Part shown: positions 25,822-33,536 of the stretch, piece by piece
Layout: every line of letters begins with the position of its first letter
How positions within the stretch are numbered: the stretch's first letter is position 1
Assembly: GCF_030270585.1 (NCBI RefSeq)
Contig: NZ_BSYI01000050.1
Span: forward strand, 1 to 39,658
DNA from: Paralimibaculum aggregatum
Lineage (GTDB): Bacteria > Pseudomonadota > Alphaproteobacteria > Rhodobacterales > Rhodobacteraceae
Direction: 5' to 3'
Length of the DNA stretch: 39,658 nt
Program-made: the position numbers and the translations under genes
The notes under the pieces: model-generated
Seen by the model: only the letters and a program-made list of their open reading frames with translations
The model's database searches: none
Told to the model about the DNA's origin: nothing

Positions 25822-26473
25822 CACCGCCCCCGCCGCCCCCACCGAGGCCGCGCTGCGCGCGGCGCTGGCCGAGAGCTATCTCTACCTCTCGCGGCACGGG
25901 CTGCTGGAGCTCAACTCGGGCAATGTCAGCTGCCGGTTCGGCGACGGCATCCTGATCTCGCCGAACGGCGCCTCGGCCGAGACGATCCGGCCCGGGAGCT
26001 TCGTCGCGGTGGCGGCGGATGGCAGCGCGGCCGGCTCCGGCCGCCCCTCCAGCGAGACGCCGATGCATCTCGCGGTCTATGCCCGGGTGCCGGAGGCCGG
26101 GGCGATCGTGCACACCCATTCCGACCATTGCACCGCGCTGGCCTGCTGCGGGCTGGGCATCCCCGGGTTCCACTATCTCGTCGGCGGCTTCGGCGGAGAC
26201 GACATCCCCTGCGTGCCCTATGCCACGTTCGGCTCGGCCGAGCTGGCGGAGCTGGCGGGCGCCGCGCTGGCGCGCCGCAAGGGCTGCCTCCTCGGCAATC
26301 ACGGCGCGATCTGTCACGACCGCGACATCGCGGCGGCGGCCGCCCGCGCGCACCGGCTGGAGAGCATCGCCCGGCAGTATCTGCTGGCCCGGCAGGCCGG
26401 CACGCCGCTGACGCTGACGGCGGAGAACTGGCGCGACTATCACGCGATGGCGGCGAAGTTCCGCTACGGCTGA
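25814..26473 (+). CDS. Class II aldolase/adducin family protein, OtnC-like decarboxylase
   Basis: In the known pathway OtnC decarboxylates 3-oxo-tetronate 4-phosphate to dihydroxyacetone phosphate and CO2. The 219-residue protein has the class II aldolase pattern: phosphate-binding SGNVSCR near residues 35-41, catalytic Glu in SSETPMH, zinc ligands in VHTHSDHC, and the third His in GNHGAIC. L-fuculose-phosphate aldolase-type C-C cleavage is the alternative activity. The ATG at 25814 has GGAGA ahead and overlaps the kinase gene by 8 bp. It is the last gene of the importer operon; the arsenic genes begin 89 bp later on the same strand with no obvious terminator between. Confidence 0.85.
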   Translation: MADTAPAAPTEAALRAALAESYLYLSRHGLLELNSGNVSCRFGDGILISPNGASAETIRPGSFVAVAADGSAAGSGRPSSETPMHLAVYARVPEAGAIVHTHSDHCTALACCGLGIPGFHYLVGGFGGDDIPCVPYATFGSAELAELAGAALARRKGCLLGNHGAICHDRDIAAAAARAHRLESIARQYLLARQAGTPLTLTAENWRDYHAMAAKFRYG

Positions 26474-26562
26474 GCCCCGCCGCGCCCCGCCGCGCCCGCA
26501 AGCCGGTTGATTGCCGCGCCGCTTTGGCAGAGGCTCGGCGGAAAACAGGGGAGGGCGCGACC

Positions 26563-27423
26563 GTGCGATCGGAGATCGGCCGGCGCGGGATCATCACGGG
26601 CGGCATGGCGGCGCTCGCGCTCGGCGCGGGGCGTGCCTCCGCGCGCGGCGCGGTCACGTTCGGCCTGACGCCGGTGTTCCTGACCAGCGACCGCGAGATC
26701 CTGGCGCTGCTGCGCGGCCATCTCGAGGCGGCGCTGGACCGCCCGGTGCGGCTGGTGCTGCGCCGGACCTATCAGGAGATCACCACCATGCTGCTCGCCG
26801 GCCAGCTCGATGCGGCCTGGATCTGCGGCTATCCCTTCGTGCGCCACCGGGCCGAGCTGGCGCTGCTGGCGGTGCCGGTCTGGCGCGGGCGGCAGCTCTA
26901 CCGTTCCTATCTCATCGTTTCGGCCGGGCGCGCGGCGGCCGGGCTGGCCGATCTCGCCGGCGACATCCATGCCTTCTCCGACCCGGATTCCAATTCCGGC
27001 TTCCTGGTCACCCGCAGCGAGCTGGCGGCGATGCAGGTCTCGCCGGACGCCTTCTTCGAGCGGCATTTCTTCACCTATGGCCATCGTAACGTGGTGCGCG
27101 CGGTGGCCAGCGGGCTGGCGCAGTCGGGCAGCGTCGACGGCTATGTCTGGGAGGCGCTGGCCGCCACCGAGCCGGCGCTGACCGCCGGCACCCGGGTGAT
27201 CTGGCGCTCGGAATGGCTCGGCTTTCCGCCGGTGGCCTGCGCCCGCGAGGCGGTGGGCGCGCCGGGCGTCGAGCGGCTGCGCCGGGCGCTCTATGCCATG
27301 CAGGGCTCGGAGACCGGCCGGCGGGTGCTGCGGCTCCTGCAGCTCGACGCCTTCGCCCCCGGCGAGCCGGCGCTGTTCGACGGCATCGCGGCGCGGCTCG
27401 GCTCGCTGGCGCAGGAGGGCTGA
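26563..27423 (+). CDS. AioX, PhnD-family periplasmic arsenite-binding protein
   Basis: AioX binds As(III) in the periplasm and passes the signal to the AioS kinase. The 286-residue product is a PhnD-type binding protein. An arginine-containing signal (GRRGIITGGMAALALGAG) ends ASARG, and the mature part opens VTFGLTPVFLTSDREILALL. The arsenite-sensing Cys of characterised AioX (Cys108 in Agrobacterium) corresponds to Cys88 in LDAAWICGYPFVR. Identity is fixed mainly by context: sensor kinase, sigma-54 regulator and aioBA follow directly. The start is a GTG at 26563 behind GGGGAGGG; no ATG fits the signal peptide. No phosphonate ABC permease is nearby, which excludes an ordinary PhnD role. The aioS gene starts 3 bp after its stop. 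Confidence 0.88.
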   Translation: MRSEIGRRGIITGGMAALALGAGRASARGAVTFGLTPVFLTSDREILALLRGHLEAALDRPVRLVLRRTYQEITTMLLAGQLDAAWICGYPFVRHRAELALLAVPVWRGRQLYRSYLIVSAGRAAAGLADLAGDIHAFSDPDSNSGFLVTRSELAAMQVSPDAFFERHFFTYGHRNVVRAVASGLAQSGSVDGYVWEALAATEPALTAGTRVIWRSEWLGFPPVACAREAVGAPGVERLRRALYAMQGSETGRRVLRLLQLDAFAPGEPALFDGIAARLGSLAQEG

Positions 27424-27426
27424 GGC

Positions 27427-28920
27427 ATGGTCCGGCTCGGCGCGCTGTCGCTCTCGGTGCGGGTGCCGCTGCTGGTGGCGGCGCTGATGGTGGTGGTCGG
27501 GGTGATCGCCTCGGAGCGGGTGCTCTCGCGCCTCGCCGAGACCCAGCAGCGCCAGCTCCGCGACCTCGCCGCGCTCTATCTCGACGGGCTCTCGGTGGCG
27601 GTGCTGCCGGCGGCGCTCCGGGCCGATGTCTGGGAGGCCTATGACGCGCTCGAGCGCGCCACCCGGCAGGATCGCAGCCTGCGCGCGCTGGTCACCACCG
27701 TGGTGATGGCGGAGGGCGAGATACTCGCCTCGAGCGATCCCGCGCGCTACCCAACCGGCGGCGCGGCGGGCGACCGCCTCGCCCATGCGCCGCCGCCCGG
27801 CGGGCTGGTGCTCTCCGGCGAGGCGCCCTCGGTGCGGGTGCAGGCGCCGCTCGACTACCAGGGCGAGACCATCGCGCGGCTGCATGCCGAGCTCGACGTC
27901 ACCGAGCTGCTGGCCGAGCGGCGGCGGGCGCTGCTCTATCTGGTGCTCGGCAACGCGGCGGCGACGGTGCTGCTCGCCGCCGCCGGCTATCTCGTGGTGC
28001 GCCGGATGCTGCATCCGGTCAGCCTGATCGCGGCGCATATGCGGGGCGAGGGCGGGGCCGGGCCGCAGCCGATCCCGGAGGCGCGGATCCCGCGCGGGGC
28101 CAACGAGTTCTCCGCCCTGTTCCGCACCTACAACGCCCTCGTCGCGGCCGAGCGCGAGCGCGAGGAGATCGCCCGCCGCGCCGCCGAACACCAGCGCCTG
28201 GTCAGCCTCGGCCGGCTGGCGGCGAGCGTCGCGCACGAGATCAACAACCCGCTCGCCGGGATGCTCGCCACGGTCGACACCATGAAGCGCCACGGCGACC
28301 GGCCCGGGGTCGCGGCCTCCGGCGTCGCGCTGATCGAGCGCGGCCTGATCGGCATCCGCAACGTGGTGCAGGCGATGCTCACCTCGAACCGGGCCGAGGC
28401 GGCGCAGCTGGCGCTCTCGGAGGCGGATTTCGACGATCTGCGCCTGCTGGTGACGCCGGAGATCCGCGAGCGGCACCAGCGGCTCGACTGGCAGGTGTCG
28501 CTGGGCGCCGGCGCGCGCTTTCCGGTGGCCAGCGGCCCGGTGCGCCAGATCGTGCTCAACCTGCTGCTCAACGCCACCGCGGCGGCCGGCGAGGGCGGGC
28601 GCGTCGGCTTCCGGGCGGGCTGCGACGGCACGGCGCTGCGCCTCGCGGTCTCCGACAGCGGCCCCGGCCTGCCGGCGGCGGCGCGGGCACGGCTCGCCGC
28701 GGGCGCGGCCGGCGCCGATGCGCCCGGCGCCGCCCCGCACACCCCGGATGCCGCCGATGCCGCCGATGCCGAGGGGGCCCGGGGCAATGGCGTCGGCCTC
28801 GGCGTGGTGGCGGAGCGCGCGGCGGCGCTCTCGGCCCGGCTCGACACCCGCCGCAGCCCCGCCGGCGAGACGGTGATCGAGATCGCGATCCCGCTCGCCG
28901 CCGAGACGGAGGCCGCCTGA
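27427..28920 (+). CDS. AioS, membrane sensor histidine kinase
   Basis: A 497-residue kinase with two helices (about 10-30 and 165-187) flanking a periplasmic domain that should contact AioX. A HAMP-like linker follows, then the dimerisation/phosphoacceptor domain with the H-box SVAHEINNPLAGM, His270 being the phosphorylated residue, and an HATPase_c domain (N-box LNLLLNATAAAGEGG, G1 SDSGPGLP, G2 GVGLGVV). A low-complexity Ala/Asp/Pro insert (about 435-455) sits in the ATP lid. GGAGG precedes the ATG. The stop overlaps the aioR start (TGATG), ensuring equal production of the pair. Confidence 0.9.
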   Translation: MVRLGALSLSVRVPLLVAALMVVVGVIASERVLSRLAETQQRQLRDLAALYLDGLSVAVLPAALRADVWEAYDALERATRQDRSLRALVTTVVMAEGEILASSDPARYPTGGAAGDRLAHAPPPGGLVLSGEAPSVRVQAPLDYQGETIARLHAELDVTELLAERRRALLYLVLGNAAATVLLAAAGYLVVRRMLHPVSLIAAHMRGEGGAGPQPIPEARIPRGANEFSALFRTYNALVAAEREREEIARRAAEHQRLVSLGRLAASVAHEINNPLAGMLATVDTMKRHGDRPGVAASGVALIERGLIGIRNVVQAMLTSNRAEAAQLALSEADFDDLRLLVTPEIRERHQRLDWQVSLGAGARFPVASGPVRQIVLNLLLNATAAAGEGGRVGFRAGCDGTALRLAVSDSGPGLPAAARARLAAGAAGADAPGAAPHTPDAADAADAEGARGNGVGLGVVAERAAALSARLDTRRSPAGETVIEIAIPLAAETEAA

Positions 28921-30281
28921 TGCTCGACGGACGGCGCATCGCGGTGATCGAGGACGACGCCATCATGGGCGAATCGCTCGTGCAGCGGCTCGCGCTCGAG
29001 GGCGCCGAGCCGCTGCTCTGGCGCACCGGGCGCGAGGCGCTGCGGGCGCATGCCGCGCTGGCCGGCCCGGTCGATGCGGTGGTCTGCGACATCCGCCTGC
29101 CGGATCTCGACGGCGAGGCGATCTTCATGGAGATCGCCCGCGCCGCCGCGCCGCCGCCCTTCCTCTTTCTCACCGCGCATGGCGACATCGACCAGGCGGT
29201 GCGGCTGCTGCGCGCCGGCGCGGCGGACTACCTGACCAAGCCGTTCGAGATGGATACCTTCCTCGCCCGCCTGGCCGCGGTGGCGGTGGGCCGCGGCGAG
29301 GCGACCGGGCCGGAGGGCGCGCTCGGCGTCTCGCCGCCGATGCGCCGGGTCGAGGCGATGCTGGCGCGGCTGGCCGATCACGCGCTGCCGGTGCTGCTCT
29401 CCGGCGAGACCGGGGCCGGCAAGGAGGTCGCGGCGCGGCATCTGCATGCCCGCTCGGCCCGCGCCGGCGAGCCCTTCGTCGCGGTCAACTGCGCCGCGAT
29501 CCCGGCGGAGCTGCTGGAGAGCGAGATCTTCGGCCACGAGAAGGGCGCCTTCAGCGGTGCCCATGCCCGCCATGCCGGGGTGGCCGAGCGCGCCGGCGGC
29601 GGCACCCTCTTCCTCGACGAGATCGGCGACATGGCGCTGCCGATGCAGGCCAAGCTGCTGCGGCTGATCGAGGATGCCGCGTTCTTCCGCATCGGCGGCG
29701 AGCGCCCGGTGGCGTTCCGCGCGCGCATCGTCTCGGCGACCCATTGCGACCTCGCGGCGCTGGCCGCCGAGGGGCGCTTCCGGCAGGACCTGCTGTTCCG
29801 GCTCAACGCGGTCGAGGTGGCGCTGCCGCCGCTGCGCGCCCGCGAGGCCGACATCCCCTGGCTGATGCGGCGCTTCTTCGAGGCCGCCCGCGCCCGCGGC
29901 CCGACCCGGCTGCGCGCCATCGGCAGCCTTGCCGAGGAGGCCGCGCTCTCGCATGGCTGGCCGGGCAATGTGCGCGAGCTGCGCAACCGGATCGACCGGG
30001 CGGTGGCGCTCGCCGAGGGCGAGGTGCTGGGGCTGGCCGACCTGTTCCCGGAGTTCCTGCTGCAGGGCGGCGGCGAGGAGGCCGGCGTGGCGCCGCTGGC
30101 CGAGGCCCGCGCGGCGGCGGAGCGGCGCCAGATCTCCCGCGCGCTCGAGCACACCGGCGGGCGCATCGCCGAGGCGGCGGCGCTGCTCCAGGTCTCCCGC
30201 ACCACGCTGTGGGAGAAGATGCAGCGGCTCGAGATCCGCCCCGGCGCGGCCGGCGGCGATGTCCGGAATTCCGGACGCTGA
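28920..30281 (+). CDS. AioR, sigma-54-dependent response regulator
   Basis: A 453-residue NtrC-class activator. The receiver domain (1-125) has phospho-acceptor Asp57 in VVCDIRLPDLDG. The AAA+ domain has Walker A GETGAGKE at 162-169 and Walker B TLFLDEIGDM. The sigma-54 contact loop is GAFSGA at 209-214 instead of the usual GAFTGA. A Fis-type helix-turn-helix at the end reads GRIAEAAALLQVSRTTLWEK. Its expected target is the aioBA promoter directly downstream, where a perfect -24/-12 element and two palindromes are found. The first palindrome overlaps the last codons of this gene. Ser for Thr in the loop occurs naturally in some activators, but its effect here is unknown. Confidence 0.92.
   Translation: MLDGRRIAVIEDDAIMGESLVQRLALEGAEPLLWRTGREALRAHAALAGPVDAVVCDIRLPDLDGEAIFMEIARAAAPPPFLFLTAHGDIDQAVRLLRAGAADYLTKPFEMDTFLARLAAVAVGRGEATGPEGALGVSPPMRRVEAMLARLADHALPVLLSGETGAGKEVAARHLHARSARAGEPFVAVNCAAIPAELLESEIFGHEKGAFSGAHARHAGVAERAGGGTLFLDEIGDMALPMQAKLLRLIEDAAFFRIGGERPVAFRARIVSATHCDLAALAAEGRFRQDLLFRLNAVEVALPPLRAREADIPWLMRRFFEAARARGPTRLRAIGSLAEEAALSHGWPGNVRELRNRIDRAVALAEGEVLGLADLFPEFLLQGGGEEAGVAPLAEARAAAERRQISRALEHTGGRIAEAAALLQVSRTTLWEKMQRLEIRPGAAGGDVRNSGR
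30261..30276. promoter_or_regulatory. Upstream palindrome 1, candidate AioR enhancer site
   Basis: GTCCGGAATTCCGGAC is a perfect 16-bp palindrome inside the 3' end of aioR. A related site follows 33 bp (about three helical turns) downstream. Placement about 100-130 bp before the sigma-54 promoter is typical of enhancer-binding activators. Confidence 0.6.
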
Positions 30282-30293
30282 GCCCGGCCGCCC

Positions 30294-30309
30294 GTTCGGA
30301 TAACCGGAC
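30294..30309. promoter_or_regulatory. Upstream palindrome 2, candidate AioR enhancer site
   Basis: GTTCGGATAACCGGAC is an imperfect 16-bp inverted repeat sharing the GTyCGG half-site with the palindrome at 30261-30276. Its centre is about 73 bp upstream of the -24 GG of the aioBA promoter. Confidence 0.6.
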
Positions 30310-30372
30310 GGTTCCGCCCGCCGCCCCCCGAAATCTCCCCGTAAGCCCCCGGAATCGCTGGCCCCGGCGCGC

Positions 30373-30388
30373 TGGCACGCGCCTTGCT
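30373..30388 (+). promoter_or_regulatory. Sigma-54 (-24/-12) promoter of aioBA
   Basis: TGGCACG at 30373-30379 and TTGCT at 30384-30388 give TGGCAC-N5-TTGCT, a perfect match to the RpoN consensus, 52 bp before the aioB start codon. With the adjacent NtrC-class AioR gene and two upstream palindromes, regulation by arsenite through AioX/S/R is strongly implied. Confidence 0.9.
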
Positions 30389-30439
30389 CCCGTCCCGTGG
30401 AGCCACCGATACCGATCAAGAACCAATGGGAGGACAGGA

Positions 30440-30958
30440 ATGCGGTGCAGGAAGATGGCCGAGATCGGCCGCCGGCAATTCTTGAGGGGCGGCGCGCTGG
30501 CGACCGCGGGAGCCGCCGCGGTGGCGGTGAGCGGGCCGGAGGCGCGCGCCGCCGTGGCCCCGGCGCGGGTCGCCTATCCGGCGAACCGGCTCGCCAACAT
30601 CGCCGATCTGACGGTGAACGAGCCCCTCGACGTGGCCTATCCCGACGACGACGCGCCGGGGGTGCTGCTGAAGCTCGGCCACCCGGTCGAGGGTGGCGTC
30701 GGGCCGGAGGGCGACGTGGTGGGCTTCTCCACCATCTGCCCGCACAAGGGCTACCCGCTGTTCTACAATGCCGAGGACCGGACCCTCAACTGTCCGGGCC
30801 ATTTCTCGCGCTTCGACCCGGAGGCCGGCGGACAGCAGGTCTGGGGCCAGGCGACGCAGAACCTGCCGCAATACGTGCTGCGCGTGGACGATGACGGCGA
30901 GATCCATGCCGAGGGCGTGGACGAGCTGCTCTACGGCCGCCTGTCGAACGTGCTCTGA
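30440..30958 (+). CDS. AioB, arsenite oxidase small (Rieske) subunit
   Basis: The Rieske subunit passes electrons from AioA to an electron acceptor in the periplasm. The 172-residue precursor carries a twin-arginine signal (GRRQFLRGGALATAGAAAVA, cleavage near ARA) that exports the folded heterodimer. The [2Fe-2S] ligands are Cys100, His102, Cys118 and His121, in the pattern C-x-H-x15-C-x2-H typical of AioB. The extra cysteine pair that forms a disulfide beside the cluster in many Rieske proteins is replaced by Tyr105 and Gly120. The ATG at 30440 has GGGAGGA upstream; a second ATG at 30455 would still precede the Tat motif. aioA starts 13 bp after its stop. Confidence 0.94.
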   Translation: MRCRKMAEIGRRQFLRGGALATAGAAAVAVSGPEARAAVAPARVAYPANRLANIADLTVNEPLDVAYPDDDAPGVLLKLGHPVEGGVGPEGDVVGFSTICPHKGYPLFYNAEDRTLNCPGHFSRFDPEAGGQQVWGQATQNLPQYVLRVDDDGEIHAEGVDELLYGRLSNVL

Positions 30959-30971
30959 GGGAGGGACCAGC

Positions 30972-33491
30972 ATGGCCTACAAACGCCAGATCGACCGTCT
31001 GCCGATCATCCCCGCGGACGCGAAGAAGCACAACGTCACCTGCCACTACTGCATCGTCGGCTGCGGCTATCACGCCTACACCTGGCCGATCAACAAGCAG
31101 GGCGGCACGGCGCCGGAGGAGAACGCCTTCGGGGTGGACCTCTCGGAACAGCAGGGGGCGGAGACCGAGGCGTGGTATGCGCCCTCGATGTATTCCATCG
31201 TCAAGCAGGACGGGAAGGACGTCCATCTCGTCATCAAGCCGGACCAGGGCTGCTCGGTGAATTCCGGGCTCGGCTCGATCCGCGGCGCGCGGATGGCGGA
31301 GAACCGCCGCTCCGACGTGCTCGGCACCCAGCAGCAGCGCCTGACCGAGCCGATGGTCTGGCGCTACGGCACCTGGCAGCCGACCTCCTGGGAGGATGCG
31401 CTGGATCTCGTCGCCCGCGTCACCGCCCGGGTGATCGACGACGGTGACGAGGACGACCTCTATGTCTCGATGTTCGACCATGGCGGCTCGGCCGGCGGCT
31501 ACGAGAACACCTGGGGCACCGGCAAGCTCTATTTCGACTCGATGAAGGTGAAGAACTGCCGGATCCACAACCGCCCGGCCTACAATTCCGAGGTGCACTC
31601 GACCCGCGACATGGGGATCGGCGAGCTCAACTACTGCTACGAGGACTACCAGCTCACCGACACGATCTTCATGGTCGGGGCCAACAGCCTGGAGACCCAG
31701 ACCAACCTCTTCCTCAACCACATGGTCCCCGGGGTGCGCGGCGACACGCTGGCGAAGAAGGAGGCCGAGCTGCCCGGCGAGCTGCATGCCCCGGCGAGGG
31801 TGGTGGTGGTCGATCCGCGCCGCACGGTGACGGTGAACGCCTTCGAGGAGGTCGCGGGCAAGGAGAACGTGCTGCATCTCGCGATCAACTCGGGCACCGA
31901 TCTCGCGCTGTTCAACGCGCTCTTCACCCATATCGCCGACCAGGGCTGGGTGGATGCCGAGTTCATCGCCGCCTCGACCTTCCAGGACGGCGTGGCGCAG
32001 CCGCAGGACGAGCAGCACCCGGCAGCGCTCGGCAGCTTCGAGGCGGCGCGCGCCGCCTGCCGCATGTCGCTGGCGGATGCGGCGGCGATCTGCGGCGTCT
32101 CCGAGGCCGATATCGCGAAGGCCGCGGAGTGGATCGCCATGCCCAAGGAGGGCGGCGCGCGGCGGCGCTGCGTGTTCCCCTACGAGAAGGGCATCATCTG
32201 GGGCAACGACAACTACCGCACCATCGGCGCGCTGGTGAATCTCGGCCTCGCCACCGGCAATATCGGCCGGCCCGGCGGCGGCGTGGTGCGCCTCGGCGGG
32301 CACCAGGAGGGCTACATGCGGCCCTCGGACGCGCATGTCGGCCGGCCCGCCCCCTATCTCGACCGGCTGATCATCGGCGGCGGCGGCAAGGTGCACCACA
32401 TCTGGGCCAACGACCACTACAAGACCACGCTCAACGCCTCCGAGTTCAAGCGCGTCTACAACCGCCGCACCAACATGGTGAAGGAGGCGATGGATGCCCG
32501 CGCCGGCGCCACCCGCGAGGAGCTGGTGGATGCCATCGTCGCCGCCATCGAGGCCGGCGGGCTGTTCTCGGTGAATGTCGACATCGTGCACACCCAGATC
32601 GGGCAGCAGGCGCATGTGATCCTGCCGGCGGTGGAATCGGGCGAGATGAACCTCACCTCGATGAACGGCGAGCGGCGCATGCGGCTGGTGGAGAAATACA
32701 TGGACGGGCCGGGCTCGGCCAAGCCCGACTGCCTGATCGCCGCCGGCCTCGCCCAGGCGCTCGAGCGGGTTCTGCGCGAGGAGGGCCGCGACGCCTATGC
32801 CGACCGCTTCAAGGGCTATGACTGGGCCAGCGAGGAAGACGCCTTCATGGACGGCTACCACGCCAACACCGGCCAGATCGTCACCTATGACCGGCTGCGG
32901 GCGATGGGCAACAACGGCGTGCAGGAGCCGGTGATCGGCTACGAGGACGGCAAGCTGATCGGCGTGAAGCGGCTCTATGCCGACGGCAAGTTCGACCGCC
33001 ACGGCCGCGAGGACAAGAAGGCACTGTTCTGCTGCGGCGCCTGGCGCGGGCTGCAGGCCCCCGGCAAGGCGGCGCAGAAGGCCGGCTTCCGCTTCCTCGT
33101 CAACAACGGCCGCTCCAACATCAACTGGCAGAACTGGTTCCTCGACAAGGACAACGACTTCGTCGCCGACCGCTACCCCTATCCCTTCCTCGAGATCCAT
33201 CCCGACGACATGGCGGATCTCGGCCTCGCGGCGGGGGATCTGGTGGAGGTCTACAACGATGTCGGCGCCACCCAGGCGATGGCCTATCCGGTGGAGACGG
33301 CGCGGCGCGGCGAGACCTTCATGCTGTTCGGCGCGCCCTCGGGCACCCAGGGCAACGTGATCAACGCCGGCACCAACGAGCTGATCCTGCCCAACTACAA
33401 GCAGACCTGGGCGGATATCCGGAAGATCTCCGACGCCCCGGCGACGGTGAAGCACCTCTCCTTCAAGTCGAAGGAATACCGCATGGGCTGA
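30972..33491 (+). CDS. AioA, arsenite oxidase large molybdopterin subunit
   Basis: The catalytic subunit oxidises As(III) to As(V) at a bis-MGD molybdenum centre. The 839-residue length matches known AioA. The [3Fe-4S] motif is Cys24-x2-Cys27-x3-Cys31 (CHYCIVGCGYH), and Ser102 stands where the fourth position is Ser in AioA (Ser99 in Alcaligenes), which separates it from [4Fe-4S] DMSO-reductase relatives. Also AioA-like are GCSVNSGLGSIRGARMAEN and NGRSNINWQNWFLDKDNDF. It has no signal of its own and should be co-exported with AioB by Tat. GAGGGAGG precedes the ATG. No cytochrome c or moeA gene follows, unlike many aio operons. A hairpin terminator lies 12 bp after the stop. Confidence 0.95.
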   Translation: MAYKRQIDRLPIIPADAKKHNVTCHYCIVGCGYHAYTWPINKQGGTAPEENAFGVDLSEQQGAETEAWYAPSMYSIVKQDGKDVHLVIKPDQGCSVNSGLGSIRGARMAENRRSDVLGTQQQRLTEPMVWRYGTWQPTSWEDALDLVARVTARVIDDGDEDDLYVSMFDHGGSAGGYENTWGTGKLYFDSMKVKNCRIHNRPAYNSEVHSTRDMGIGELNYCYEDYQLTDTIFMVGANSLETQTNLFLNHMVPGVRGDTLAKKEAELPGELHAPARVVVVDPRRTVTVNAFEEVAGKENVLHLAINSGTDLALFNALFTHIADQGWVDAEFIAASTFQDGVAQPQDEQHPAALGSFEAARAACRMSLADAAAICGVSEADIAKAAEWIAMPKEGGARRRCVFPYEKGIIWGNDNYRTIGALVNLGLATGNIGRPGGGVVRLGGHQEGYMRPSDAHVGRPAPYLDRLIIGGGGKVHHIWANDHYKTTLNASEFKRVYNRRTNMVKEAMDARAGATREELVDAIVAAIEAGGLFSVNVDIVHTQIGQQAHVILPAVESGEMNLTSMNGERRMRLVEKYMDGPGSAKPDCLIAAGLAQALERVLREEGRDAYADRFKGYDWASEEDAFMDGYHANTGQIVTYDRLRAMGNNGVQEPVIGYEDGKLIGVKRLYADGKFDRHGREDKKALFCCGAWRGLQAPGKAAQKAGFRFLVNNGRSNINWQNWFLDKDNDFVADRYPYPFLEIHPDDMADLGLAAGDLVEVYNDVGATQAMAYPVETARRGETFMLFGAPSGTQGNVINAGTNELILPNYKQTWADIRKISDAPATVKHLSFKSKEYRMG

Positions 33492-33503
33492 GCCATGGGG
33501 CCC

Positions 33504-33530
33504 GGGGCCGGCGCCGGGCGCGCCGGCCCC
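33504..33530. terminator. Bidirectional hairpin between aioA and acdS
   Basis: An 11-bp perfect stem (33504-33514 with 33520-33530) around a 5-base loop fills the 45-bp gap between the convergent genes aioA and acdS. It is followed by only TT on the plus strand, so termination would rest on stem strength. Confidence 0.7.
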
Positions 33531-33536
33531 TTCCGC

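Noticed and set aside
26474-26562. A sigma-54 promoter before aioX (TTTGGCAGAGGC)
   Set aside because: It has a TGGCA-like part but no TTGC at the required spacing, so only the site at 30373 is accepted.
26563-27423. PhnD phosphonate-import binding protein
   Set aside because: No PhnC/PhnE permease genes are adjacent, and the kinase, sigma-54 regulator and arsenite oxidase that follow fit AioX.
30786-33455. An 889-codon minus-strand open frame opposite aioA
   Set aside because: The plus strand carries complete AioA motifs; the antisense frame is explained by codon bias.
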